NCBI GenBank assembly: GCA_963575745.1
Contig: CAUYUJ010000836.1
Span: forward strand, 427,951 to 491,950
Length of the DNA: 64,000 nt
From: Prorocentrum cordatum
Taxonomy: Eukaryota; Sar; Dinophyceae; Prorocentrales; Prorocentraceae
Reading direction: 5' to 3'
Shown: positions 52,461 to 62,539 of the stretch, in pieces
How the letters are laid out: every line of letters starts with the position of its first letter
How positions within the stretch are numbered: position 1 is the first letter of the stretch
Made by a program: the position numbers and the translations under genes
Notes under the pieces: generated by a model
Database searches by the model: none
The model's input: the letters and a program-made list of their open reading frames with translations, nothing else
What the model was told of the DNA's origin: nothing

Positions 52461-52972
52461 ACCCCCGGGCTCCGGAGGAAAAGGTTGGCAATTTTCCACA
52501 GTAAAGCGGCGGTGGCTCACGCTCTCTCGTTGATTCGTATAGAGATGTAGGGTAACGACGAGTCCAGTAAGCCACAATACAAAAACCTTTCCCAAACGAT
52601 TACCCCAAAGGCTAGCACATAGCAGTATGATGTTGACGCGTGGACCCACAACATGTAGTATGTGCAACTTATGGGGTGCACTTGGTTTTAATAAGCGGGT
52701 TGACACATACCATGCTCTTGCAAACAGCCCACCCGACCACCCGCAACTTGGTTTGCAAAACCAATGCGGTGGAAATTGCGATGCATGCGCGGCGTTGTCT
52801 GGTGCATCTCTGCGGCCACGCCAACCCAAGCACGCGCGCGCAGCTGCCAGCTAGTTTGGCGCGGCCGACGCGGCCGCGTTGATGCTGACCGCTGGGCACG
52901 TCCCAGCGGGCACTTCACTGCGAGTCGGCGACTTGGGCGGGCGCGGTATCATGGCAACGTAGACATCGGTAA
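52461..52972. other. Unassigned spacer
   Basis: Mixed composition, no recognised repeat or coding motif. Confidence 0.35.
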
Positions 52973-52973
52973 A

Positions 52974-52980
52974 CATGGTG

Positions 52981-53012
<32 letters not shown>

Positions 53013-53020
53013 GACAATGG

Positions 53021-53072
<52 letters not shown>

Positions 53073-53118
53073 GATGATGGTGATGGTGATGGTGATGGTG
53101 ATGGTGATGATAGTAGTG
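52974..53118 (+). repeat. (GAT)n microsatellite with GGT variants
   Basis: GATGATGAT tract changing to GGTGAT near its end. Confidence 0.94.
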
Positions 53119-53487
53119 ATGCTGGTGACGACGGCGCGGCCCGTGCGGGTGCCGATGCTGATCACGCCAGCGACGATGACGGCGTCCTCGCGTCGGCGAT
53201 GCAGGCTTTAGAAAGAGTTCGACGTGCGCGCGCGGCCGACGTGCGAGAGTGGCCCGCGTTGTATCATTTGACACGGACCGTGCCCCCCCCCAGCGCGCAA
53301 GGGCGAGCGTATGATATTGGCGTGCGGCGCCAGAGGTCCGTTCGGCAGAATGACATGGAAGTGTTGCAACAAACGATGGCCTTCTTTTCAGGGCTCGCAA
53401 GAGCGCGAGCGGACGTTGTTTTGAAATTTGATGTTGCGAAACCGTGTGTTGTTATATGTTTGTTGTTTGGGGAATCGTTACGAAACC
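53119..53487. other. Unassigned spacer
   Basis: A plus frame through here is open but continues from the GAT tract, and I see no domain. Confidence 0.3.
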
Positions 53488-53617
53488 GACGTTGTTGTTG
53501 TTGTTGTTGTTGTTGTTGGTGTTGTTGTTGTTGTTGTTGTTGTTGTTGCTGTTATTGTTGTTGTTGTTGTTGTTGCTGCTGCTGTTGCTGCTGCTGTTGT
53601 TGTGGTTGTGGTTGTGG

Positions 53618-53667
<50 letters not shown>

Positions 53668-53690
53668 ATATATATATTTATATATATAGA
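53488..53690 (+). repeat. (GTT)n microsatellite followed by TA repeat
   Basis: GTT/GCT triplets from 53488 to 53667, then TATATATATTTATATATATA. Cys-, Leu- and Val-rich frames are artefacts. Confidence 0.95.
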
Positions 53691-54075
53691 TATAAACACG
53701 GGTTTCGGCATGCGCGCGCGACGACGCGCGCGCGTGCATTTCGCCCCGTCTTGTGCCAGGGAGCCTCGCGACGGCACGCGCGCAAGGGCGTTCAAACGAT
53801 TTCGACATGCTCGCGCGCGAAGCTCGTTTGGTAGGGTGTTGTGAGCATGATGAAAAAAACAATGCTTCTCCTCCGGATTCGCAAGACCGCGCGCGCAAGT
53901 TTTGTTTGGAAATCCGTGTTGCGACGCATTTTTTTTCTGGACTCGATTTTGGGAGCCTTACAAACCCGGAAATTGTTGTCGCTTCGCGAATCCCCACCAG
54001 CCCATCCAGAAACGATGCCCAGAGGAATTGCCTCGATCAGAGAAGTGGGCAGCACACAGAGGAAGCCATTATGAG
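53691..54075. other. Unassigned DNA with a dispersed TTTCGGCATGCGCGCGCGAC box
   Basis: TTTCGGCATGCGCGCGCGAC at 53703-53722 recurs at 54966-54985, with similar following bases (GACGCGC, GTGCA, TTCG). Nothing else is recognised. Confidence 0.5.
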
Positions 54076-54835
54076 ACATCTTGGGATATCTTGAGCCATC
54101 TTGGAGGTCATTTTGGGCTCTCCCAGACGCTCTTGGAGTCATCTTAATCCGTGCCCCCCCCCAAGAGGCCTCCATGTGGCTAAAACCTGTGTAGAATCAA
54201 TGATTAGGCATTCTCGCCGAGGCCTCTTGGAGCATCTTGGGTGCATCTGGGGGGGCTCTTGGGGCCTCTTGGGGGTCTCTTGGGGGCCTCCGGGGGGCCT
54301 CTTGGGGGCCTCTTGGGGCCATTTTGGGGCCATCTTGGGACCTCTTGGGGCTTCCTGGGCGCTTCTTGGGGCCATCTTGGAGGAGATCGATCAAACAAGA
54401 GGGGGGGTTTAATTAGCGTCCCCCCTCGGAAGCCCCTAAAATCGCCTCTTGGACCCCTCTTGGAACGCTCTTGGAGTGCTCTTGGGCGCTCTTGGGGCCG
54501 TCTTGGGGCTCTTTTGGGGCTCTCTTGGGGCCCTCTTGGGCCATCTTGGAACCATCTCCAGGCCTCGGATGGCCATCGGAAGCGAAAAGGCGAGAAAGCA
54601 AAAATCATTGATTTTCCTTAGGTTTTGGGACGATTTTGGCCTCTTCGGGGCCTCCTTGGGGAGCTGTTTGGCCACTTGGAGTTATCTTGGGGCCGTCTTT
54701 GGGCTTCTTGGAACCATCTTAGGAGCCATCTCGAGCGATCTTGCGCTATCTTGAGCCATCTTGGAGCTCATCTTGGGTTCTCTGAGGCGCTCTTGGAGCC
54801 GTCTTGGGCCATCTGGGACGCTCTAACTACCCGCG
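54076..54835 (+). repeat. CTTGGG-type minisatellite, locus 4
   Basis: Same family as 40.5-49 kb, including one A-rich spacer box at about 54568-54640 (CATCGGAAGCGAAAAGGCGA, GAAAGCAAAAATCATTG). Confidence 0.85.
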
Positions 54836-54843
54836 GCCCCCCC

Positions 54844-54966
54844 CGTCCAGGTCCAGGGGAGGGGGTAGGGGGAGGGGTAAACCCCTCCCCAAGGGGGAAG
54901 AGGGAGGGGTGGAAGAGGATCTGCTCTAGACCACCTACGCCCAGAGGGCTGGTGGGATTTTTGAAT
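54844..54966. repeat. Dispersed GGGAGGGG..CCCCTCCCC foldback repeat, copy 2
   Basis: GGAGGGGTAAACCCCTCC is a near-perfect hairpin. It is followed by CCACCTACGCCCAGAGGGCT and GGTGGGATTTTT, parallel to 11728-11850. Confidence 0.68.
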
Positions 54967-55415
54967 CATTTCGGCATGCGCGCGCGACGACGCGCTCGTG
55001 TGCACTTCGTCTCGTTTTTTTGCACGAGATTCTTGTAAATGGATGGTTTTTGATGGACGAGTGCGCGCACATGGTCGTTTTTTTCAAGGATGGCGGGGGT
55101 GACGGATACCAGTTCGGCTGGGACGGAAAAAGTTCATATATAGGATGGGCGGTGGGGCAGAATCATATGTAAAGTACAATGCGAAGGTGGGGCTCGGGGT
55201 AGAGTAGGTTCTCCGATTAGAAAGGACAAAAAAGTGCTACCTGCGACGCGCACGACCACCTCTCGTGCTCGAGCAAGCATCCCCCCCATCCCCCTCAACT
55301 TGTTGACAACTCAACTAGACCGTGAGTGCACTTACCCAGCACAAACAGTTCGAAAATCTCAAGCCGCGCAGTGTCGGGCGGACCTTGCTCATGCCGATCC
55401 ATGACCCGGACGGAT
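54967..55415. other. Unassigned spacer
   Basis: No gene or repeat recognised beyond the GCATGCGCGCGCGAC box at its start. Confidence 0.35.
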
Positions 55416-55672
55416 GAATAATGATGGGGACGACGACATCGGTGACGACGACCACGGCGACGACGATGACGGTGATGGAGATTATGGTGGTGATGGTGGT
55501 GATGATTGTGGTGGTGCTGATGATGTTGGTGATGATGATGGTGATGATGATGATGGTGGATATGATGACAATGTCGATGATACTGCCGACGATGATGACG
55601 ATGGTGGTAATTATGACGGCGACGATGGAAAAGATGACGATGACGATGGCAATCACGACGCCAGCGATGATG
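55416..55672 (+). repeat. (GAC/GAT/GGT)n microsatellite, imperfect
   Basis: Triplet repeat with many substitutions; Asp/Gly-rich on plus, His-rich on minus. Confidence 0.88.
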
Positions 55673-55970
55673 CAAGGATGGTGTTGATGAGGTTGATTAC
55701 AAAGTGCTCGCGCAGACGCTGTTCACGTATGCCATATCTATTGAAGAGCAGCTGAATCGCCGTGTCGTTTGGGCACGTCGACGTTCGCGCGCGGAAACGC
55801 GCGCGCGTGGCCTGCGTGCCACTATCTGCCGGGCTTCGCGGGCGTGCGATGACTGTTGGGTGCTTTCGACACAGGCGCGCGCGCGTGGCCTGCCTGCTCT
55901 CGTGGGCTCTGGGACGGCAGAGGAAGACGGAATTGGCGCGACCTCAATTCAGGGTCTAAAACAATGCAAC
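55673..55970. other. Spacer with GCGCGCGCGTGGCCTGC duplicate
   Basis: GCGCGCGCGTGGCCTGC occurs at about 55800 and 55875. No gene recognised. Confidence 0.4.
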
Positions 55971-55974
55971 GCCA

Positions 55975-56620
55975 TGCAACTTACATCAATGCAATGTGTT
56001 TCATCGGCTTTGCATTGCCTGGTTCTGCTTTGCACTGCTTGGCACTGCTTGGGATCGTTGCCTGAAATCGCCGCTTTGAGTCCCTGCCAGAACTCGTCGG
56101 TTGGCATTGCTTGGCATTGCTTGGCATTGCTTGGCATTGTCTTGGTGTTGCTCGGCATTGGCTTGACGTTTCTTGGCAATGGCTTTGCATTGGCATCGCA
56201 TGGCTTAACATTGCTTGGCGTGCTTGGCATTGCGTGGCATCGAATTTCCAGTAGCACTGTTTGGCGTTGCTTTGCGGTGCTTGCCGTTGTTTGGATTTGC
56301 TTGGCATTGTTTGGCATTGGCTTTGCAACACTTGGTACTGCTTGTTGGTATTCCATGGTCTTGCTTTGCAGTAGCCTTGCATTTGCTTGACATTGGTTGG
56401 CATTGACTCTGCATTGGCTTGGCATTGATTGCTGCTGCTTGGCATTACTTTGCGTTGCTTTGCATTGCTTGGCGTTGCTTGGCATCGTTGCTCGGCATTG
56501 CTTGGCTTTGCCAGGCAGCGTTGCTTGACAGTTTCTTCGCACTGCTTGGCGTGAGCTTTGCATTGCCTGTCGTTGACTTTGCACTGCTTGGCTCCGCTTG
56601 GCGCTGCTTCGCTTCATCTT
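55975..56620 (+). repeat. 10-bp repeat TTGGCATTGC, about 60 units
   Basis: A long array of 10-mers, purest at 56100-56150 (TTGGCATTGC repeated). It is increasingly mutated on both sides, with 15-bp and 20-bp composite variants. Confidence 0.92.
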
Positions 56621-56815
56621 CGCCGCGCTCGTCGGACGTTTGGTGCTCTCCCGCCCTTGCGCGGCCCGAGTAGCTTTCCCCCTCGCCGATGCATCGGAAT
56701 GGAGCACCGCGCGCGCGCGCCGTTCGTTCGCTAGGTGGGAACGCGTTCCAATCCCAATGCCAAGTTGTGCCACCCCTGATTATTGTATTCTGTGAGTGTG
56801 GGAATAGGGGGACGA

Positions 56816-57110
56816 ACAATGACATAAACATACGGTAGGTTCGTGTCGTGTCGACCGGCGGCGACCCCAGCGTGGGCGTTCAAGGTTGAACGCCGCCGGC
56901 GACCCAGAATCGATCGACGTTGAACGATTGGACGTTGCGGAGACGGCCGATCATTCAAGGTTGAACGATTCCCGCGGTGTCAAGAACCATCGCCTGGGTC
57001 GGCACGACACGAACCCGCCGTACAGACTCGGAAGTCCGCGCGGATTTCGCAGATCGGCGCTGGACCCCCCCCGGCGGCGCCTCCAGCGCCGCCCCTCGCG
57101 CGCTCCGCGC
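56816..57110. mobile_element. Foldback/MITE-like element, GCATAAACATA family, copy 3 (interrupted, 3'-truncated)
   Basis: The left end is AGGGGGACGAACAATGACAT then AAACATA (56816-56842). The internal arm resumes after an insertion, with GACTCGGAAGTCCGCGCGGA, then GATTTCGCAGATCGGCGCTG and GGCGGCGCCTCCAGCG. This parallels the internal part of 60399-60594. The right terminal repeat is absent. Confidence 0.65.
56831..57022. mobile_element. Nested inverted-repeat element (TACGGNNGGTTCGTGTCGTG)
   Basis: TACGGTAGGTTCGTGTCGTG at 56831-56850 is the inverse of CACGACACGAACCCGCCGTA at 57003-57022. The arms extend to 26 bp with 23 matches. The interior contains GTTCAAGGTTGAAC palindromes. It interrupts the GCATAAACATA-family element. 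Confidence 0.75.
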
Positions 57111-57185
57111 GTGGGAAATGGCGGGACCCGCCGTCTCGCTCGACCTGACCAACTCGACCCTCTTCCACAAGGGCTCCCACGAGGG

Positions 57186-57435
57186 CGCGAAGTTATTCGC
57201 GCTTCGCGCTTCGCGGTCCTCCTTCCTCCTCCTCCTCCTCCTCGTCCTCCTTTTCTCCCTTTGGGAGGGCGGCGCGAGAGCGCGAAGTTATTCGCGCTTC
57301 GCGCTTCGCGGTCCTCGTTCCTTCTCCCCCCTCCTCCTCGTCCTCCTTTTCTCCCTTTGGGGGGGCGGCGCGAGAGCGCGAAGTTATTCGCGCTTCGCGC
57401 TTCGCGCAGCGCGAAGCGCGAAGTTGGGAGCCCTT
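57186..57435 (+). repeat. About 95-bp tandem repeat (CGCGAAGTTATTCGCGCTTC)
   Basis: The block CGCGAAGTTATTCGCGCTTC occurs at 57186, 57281 and 57377, each followed by GCGCTTCGCG and a CTC-rich stretch. GCGCGAAGCGCGAAG palindromes occur at the end. Confidence 0.9.
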
Positions 57436-57655
57436 GCTTCCACGCCCTCTCCCTCATCCTCTCCTTCTCGCCGGCCCCTGTCTCGCTTCGAGCATGTGAT
57501 TTTTGAGCGCAGCTTCGTGCCCCAGCCACCGTTCGACACGCAAAGCATGTAGCGCGATCGAACGCGCACACGTGGTGTCATCGGCTAGAGCCCGAGCGCG
57601 CGGCAAGCGCGCGCGATTGATCATACAGCCAGGACTTCACATGTAACCGGCTTGG
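57436..57655. other. Spacer
   Basis: No recognised feature. Confidence 0.3.
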
Positions 57656-57856
57656 GCTCAGCTGGGGCTACAGTGGAAGCCAAGACCAAGAAGATTTACC
57701 CTGCTTGCCTCCAGGGAGCCCTGGGTTTCTTGGGTTTTGAGATTTTTTGCGACGGAAAGCATGACGTTCCCACACCAAAAAACAATGGACGTCCTGGGGT
57801 CTCAGGGTTGGGTTTCTTGTGGAAGTTTCTTGTGGACTGGCCTCCACGGTAGTATT
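57656..57856 (+). repeat. Dispersed ~200-bp repeat with conserved translation, copy 2
   Basis: On plus it reads ACLQGALGFLGFEIFCDGKH then DVPTPKNNGRPGVSGLGFLW within an open frame at 57652-57852. Copy 1, in reverse orientation, is at 35963-36178. The frame starts MGSAGATVEAKTKKIYPA. Two copies cannot decide whether this is coding. Confidence 0.65.
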
Positions 57857-58145
57857 TTCGGGCCGTTCCTTAGATCTGGGTCGCCGAGTCCATGCGTGGC
57901 CCACGCTCGCCGTGCCGAGCAAAACGCCCCTTCGTTTCTGATCCATCGTTCCTCATGGCAGCACGATGGCTATACCTCTTGTCACTTGCCATCAGCCTCC
58001 AGATCGTGGCGACTGGCGCGCATTGTGCTCGAAGGTGAAGTGTGCCCGCTCGTCTCGTGCTTCCGTCCCGTCCGTCCCTGCGCTCTCGCGCCTCTCACAG
58101 CAGAGCTACTCCCTTTCGGAGGGGGGGGGCAGTGGAGCTGGAGAG
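57857..58145. other. Spacer
   Basis: No recognised feature. Confidence 0.3.
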
Positions 58146-58187
58146 TGAGGAGGACGAGTAGGGAGTAGGAGGAGGAGGAGGAGGAGG

Positions 58188-58221
<34 letters not shown>

Positions 58222-58540
58222 ACAGGGGCAGCAGCAGCAGCAGCAGCAGGAGCAGAAGGAGAGGAGGACCAGGCCACGAACCCTCCTGCGTCCAGGCGGG
58301 GAGCCCTGGCGCATTTGAGGCTGCGCGAAGCTTTGCTGCTTGCCCTGACCCCCCTGCAAGACATGGACCTGGGGGTGGTCCAAGCACGGAACATGGAAGA
58401 GAGGAGGAGGAGCAGGAGGAGGAGGAGTTGGAGGAGTTGGAGGAGGAGGAGGAGGAGGAGGAGTTGGAGATGCATGAAACTCGTGCAAAAGTGGGTGGAG
58501 GTGGAGGTGGAAGTGGAAGTGGAAGATGAGGAATATTGCT
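58146..58540 (+). repeat. (GAG/GCA)n microsatellites, interrupted
   Basis: GGA and GCAGGA triplets at 58146-58270 and GAG/GTTGGA repeats at 58400-58470. A GTGGAAGTGGAA repeat lies at about 58495-58525. Confidence 0.88.
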
Positions 58541-59032
58541 GAATAATCGATAGATCCGGCGCAGACCACGAAGACAGGTGCGGCAGCCATGGACGCCCCC
58601 GGGCAAAAAAAAGGCCACCGAGGCGCCCATTCCGGCGGTGGTGGCGGAGGAGGAGGGAATCATAATACGACGAGGAGGACAGGAGTGGCGGGAGGCGCTG
58701 GGGAGGAAGGGATGGGGGAACAGTCGGGCGGGGCCAGGACGAGGACAATTCCGTTCCACGGAACGCTCTCTGAGAACGTTAGGGAGCGCTCTGAGAAGGC
58801 CGCGGTGCCCAAGAATCCTTCCAGAACCGCCAGATCTCAGAGATTCTCGACGTGTCCTCACCCGACTTCATCCTCGTCCCGGCCTCGAGATGTGGAGGGA
58901 ACAGTGAGGCTGCCCTGGATGCTCTTCGCTTGGTCTCCAGCCCCGCCAGAGTCGGAGGGGAGGGCCAGTACGCGGACCCGTCGAGCACCGCCGTGGCACA
59001 GCCGTCCGCCGCCTGGCCAAACTCAGGAGGCC
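58541..59032. other. Unassigned spacer
   Basis: GCTCTGAGAACG-type short repeats near 58760-58800; otherwise nothing recognised. Confidence 0.35.
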
Positions 59033-59146
59033 AAATTAATCGCCGATCCCTAGGAGAATATGGGAAGTGGGGGAAGACCATATAAGAGAATGCGGGGGAT
59101 CCTGGGATTTGTTGTGTGTGTGTTTAGATTTGTTTGTGTGTCCCTG
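59033..59146 (+). repeat. Dispersed AATTAATCG..TTTGTGTGT repeat, copy 2
   Basis: AATTAATCGCCGATCCCTAG, AATATGGGAAGTGGGGG, AAGACCATATAAG, GGGGGATC, then TTTAGATTTGTTTGTGTGTC. Same order as 30399-30530. Confidence 0.72.
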
Positions 59147-59218
59147 GGCCCCTTCACAAGCGTTGGCGGTGGCAGCGTGCTGCTGCACAGTGCGGTCCTG
59201 GGCTGGGTCCGAGCAGTC

Positions 59219-59419
59219 TCGGCAGTGAGCGAGGGGGGAAGTGAGAAGGAGAAGGCCTTCTCAGAAGGTTCGGGAGTCCCCCTGGCCTTCCGAGAAGTTT
59301 TCTAGGCCTGTCTCGAAGAGCAACACAATATTCTCATAAGGCGCGAGGGCTTCTGAGAATCGCCGCCGCCTTCTGAGAAGGCCTTCTCCTTCTCGTCCCC
59401 CCCCCTCGCTCGCTGCCGA
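59219..59419. mobile_element. Inverted-repeat element, TCGGCRG family, copy 3 (intact ends)
   Basis: The left end is TCGGCAGTGAGCGAGGGGGG, then AAGTGAGAAGGAGAAGGCCT and TCTCAGAAGG. The right end is the inverse: CCTTCTGAGAAGGCCTTCTC, CTTCTCGTCCCCCC, TCGCTCGCTGCCGA. Arms are about 50 bp, with a 2-3-bp gap and one or two mismatches. The element is about 201 bp with no coding capacity. It is the cleanest of the three copies. Confidence 0.8.
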
Positions 59420-59461
59420 CAGTCTACCGAAATTGGGCCTCACTGGGAAGTCCCACAAGCC

Positions 59462-59655
59462 AGTGCGGTTGCTACGCCGTCGGTGACGTCGGTTGGGATC
59501 CGGGGCGACCGCACGGTTTTGGAATTCGGTGCGTTCTCCGAGGATGTCTCGGGCGATGGAGGCCCCCGGGGATGCCAGAACCGTGCGGCGACTGACCGTG
59601 CGGTGAAGTCTTCCGTGATTTCGAGGTCACCGCACGGTCTGTCATCGCACCAATG
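59462..59655. repeat. Dispersed CCGTGCGGT palindromic repeat, copy 2
   Basis: Shares GACCGCACGGTTTTGG, GTTCTCCGAGGATGTCTCGG, ACCGTGCGGTGAAGTCTTC and GAGGTCACCGCACGGTCTGT with 10376-10566. By eye the two are similar over about 190 bp. Confidence 0.75.
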
Positions 59656-60175
59656 TGAGACCCCCAACCCATCGCACAAACAGGTCTTTGTGGCGAGGCT
59701 GTCCAGTCCCCGTTGGACGCGATCAGCATAACTAGCCCCGAGTTCTCTTCCTAGTTGAACCTGCTCATGTGTATGTAGCAGTTGGTAAGCGAGCTGCGCT
59801 AGGAGCGCATTCTCTGTCCTGTGGAACTTCTTGGACGCACGGGAATACTTCTTGTGGTGTCATGGCCGATGCGGCAGAAGCAGCAAGGGCTCACAGTACC
59901 AGTACAGCTTGCGACCGAACACCGTTGATAGGTTTCACGGATTTCACGGGTGTCATTTGATATTTCTTTTGTGACATGAGAGACATGCGCACGCTCTTGG
60001 CAAGTCCCACCAGCCTTCTGGGCGCAACCGGTTCCGGGGGGTCACCTCTTCCACCCCCCCCCGTTTTCGCCGTCGTGGAGGGGTGCATCTCGCTCCCCAC
60101 CCCACGTCGCAGGACTTCGCCCTCGCCCAGCCACGCGAAGAGGGCGGCCGCGGCCGCCTCGGGCCAGCCGCGATG
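59656..60175. other. Unassigned spacer
   Basis: No recognised gene or repeat. Confidence 0.35.
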
Positions 60176-60398
60176 AGTTCCTTCCGGGGCCGTGTTGGGG
60201 CCTGCTGGGCTCCTCTTGGAGCCCCTTGCGAGCACATGCGGGCCGTCTTGGGCCCATCTCTGAAGGCCATGTCCTGACGTCGTCTGGTGGCACTGTGGCA
60301 CTATGGACCTCTGGCCGACTTGGGGACATGTTGGGGGGCCTCTGGAGGCCATCCAGGGGGGTATCGGGGCCGGCTTGGGGACCTCCTGGACCATCTTT
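60176..60398 (+). repeat. CTTGGG-type minisatellite, locus 5a
   Basis: Degenerate GGGCCGTCTTGGGCCCATCT-type sequence into which the next element appears to have inserted. Confidence 0.6.
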
Positions 60399-60594
60399 AG
60401 GGGAACGAGCAATGGCATAAACATAATGATTCGGAGGTCCGCGCGGATTTCTCGGATCCGCGCTGGGGCCCCCTGGCGGCGCCTCCGGCGTCGCCCCTGG
60501 CGCGCTCCGCGCGTCAGTGAGGGGGTCCAGCGCGGATCCAAGAAATCCGAGCGGACCTCCGAGTTATTATGTTTATGCCATTGCTCGTTCCCCT
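60399..60594. mobile_element. Foldback/MITE-like element, GCATAAACATA family, copy 1 (intact)
   Basis: AGGGGAACGAGCAATGGCAT followed by AAACATAAT at 60399-60427 is the exact inverse of 60566-60594. The arms continue inward with TCGGAGGTCCGCGCGGATTT and GGATCCGCGCTGG, giving about 68 bp per arm with few mismatches. The outermost bases extend to TTAGGGG/CCCCTAA, flanked by TCT on both sides as a possible short target duplication. The interior is GC-rich without an ORF. The minisatellite continues on both sides, so insertion into it is the simplest reading. Confidence 0.85.
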
Positions 60595-60800
60595 AATCTT
60601 TGCGGCGATCTTGAGGGTCTCTTGGGCAGTCTTTGGCGCTCTTGGTCCCGACAGGCGAGCAAGCACACAGCTCAGACCTGCCGTGGTTTGCAGTCGGGAT
60701 CTCTCTTGGGGGGCCTCTTGGTGACATCTTGGAGGCTCTCTTAGCTTTCAGGGAGGCCATCGAGGGCCATCTTGGCCGCCCTTGGAGGCGCCGACATGCC
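60595..60800 (+). repeat. CTTGGG-type minisatellite, locus 5b
   Basis: Continuation of the array on the far side of the foldback element (GGCGATCTTGAGGGTCTCTT and similar). Confidence 0.6.
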
Positions 60801-61750
60801 GGCCTTACAGCCGCAGGCGGCTGGACGGGTTGGCACATCTTATTCAAAGCAAGAAGGGCCAGTCCTTCCCCTTCGACCCATCCTTGGCAATTTTCGCTGG
60901 CCAGCTCCGTTCGAAAAACGTCAACGTGCCCTAATAAGGCCCTTGTATCCTTTCCGCTCATTCTTATAATGCGTTTTTATTGGATCTGGATGGACTGCCG
61001 GGGATACGCGTCAACCATTTTGCAATCTGCGTTTGCAGATAAGCATCGTTGAACTTACTTGGCTGACTTCTACAGAGAGGTTGGCAGTTGTCGGCACGGA
61101 TAGGGTTTATCCCTCAATGCACCAGGCTTGCAGCAGATCTTTGAGGGGTGGCATTCAGGGATGCATGCTTCAGGGTTGTGGCAAGCCAGGGTCTGTTTCG
61201 CTCAGTGAGGTCTCCGATGGTCGAATCCATCGGGTTCGATGCGGACCGCGCATTCGACCGATCGAGCAGGTCGAGCGCGATCACGCCAGTGACTAAGGTC
61301 ACGATGCTGGGACTGACGGAAGAGCGAACGGAAGATGTGTTGCCGCAGGCATTTGCTCTCAATTCGGCTTTGCTTAGGGTTCCCCTCCTCTCGTAAACTC
61401 TAGGCGAGATTATGCTGATCAGAGTTGCGCGTGCGCTGAGGAGGCGTTCGTTTGCAGACCTGTCAACGCGCCCTGGCGGATCTAGGCTGATGCTATACTC
61501 GGGAAACGTCGTCTACGTCGTCAGCGGAAGACTTATTGGCTTTCCCCTACGTCCCTACTCCCTCCCTTTCCTCTCCCTCTTCTCCAGAACCGCTCTGAAA
61601 TGACCGTCTACCCTCGCTGCCCCCTGCATGCTTCCGTTGTCTTCTTCCAGCCAGGCCATACGAGTACCTCCCGACGGCGCCGTCAATGGTGGCAGTGCCA
61701 TCGGCAGCGCAGCAGGCCGTCGACCCGCTGTTAATCGAGTAAAGAGGAGG
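60801..61750. other. Unassigned DNA
   Basis: Moderate base composition, short frames only, no motif recognised. Confidence 0.35.
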
Positions 61751-61754
61751 ACGA

Positions 61755-62467
61755 TGTCTACTAGCATGGTGATATTTATGGTGATGATCATGATCCTGAC
61801 CCTGATGCTGATGATGCTGCTGCTGATGCTGATGCTGATGCTGGTATTGCTGCTGATGATGATGGTGAGTGGCGATGATGCTGCTGATGACGATGATAAG
61901 GATGATGAGGAATATGACGATGATGATGCTGATGCTGATGCTGATGCTGATGCTGATGCTGATGATGATGATGATGATGTTGGTGGTGGCGGTGGCGATG
62001 CTGGTGGTGATGACGATGCTGATGATGCTGATGATGCTGATGCCGCTGATGAGGATGATGATGCTGCTGATGATGATGGTGGATCTGACGATTATGACGA
62101 TGATGCTGATGAGGATCATGATGAGGAGGATGATGATGACGCTGTTCTACATATTGTTGCTGTTGCTGGTGTTAATGATTATTCAGATGATGTGTTTCAT
62201 GATGCTGATGCTGGTGATGCTTGTGATGATGGTGACGGATGATTATGGTGCTGATGTTGAGGAACAGGAGGATGATGCTTGCTTCTGCTGCTGTTGCTGA
62301 TGATGATGACGATGACGATGACGATGCTGATGATGATGCTGCTGATGATACTGATGATGATGCTGATGATGATGCTGATGATGATGATGCTGATGAGGAT
62401 CATGATGATGATGATATGATGATGATGCTGATGATGATGATGATGATGATGTGGTTGTTGTTGTTGT

Positions 62468-62528
<61 letters not shown>

Positions 62529-62530
62529 AA
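61755..62530 (+). repeat. (GAT)n/(GCT)n microsatellite, about 775 bp, imperfect
   Basis: GAT with GCT, GGT and CTG variants. It ends in a purer (GAT)n at 62469-62527. Confidence 0.95.
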
Positions 62531-62539
62531 AGGCGAGGC

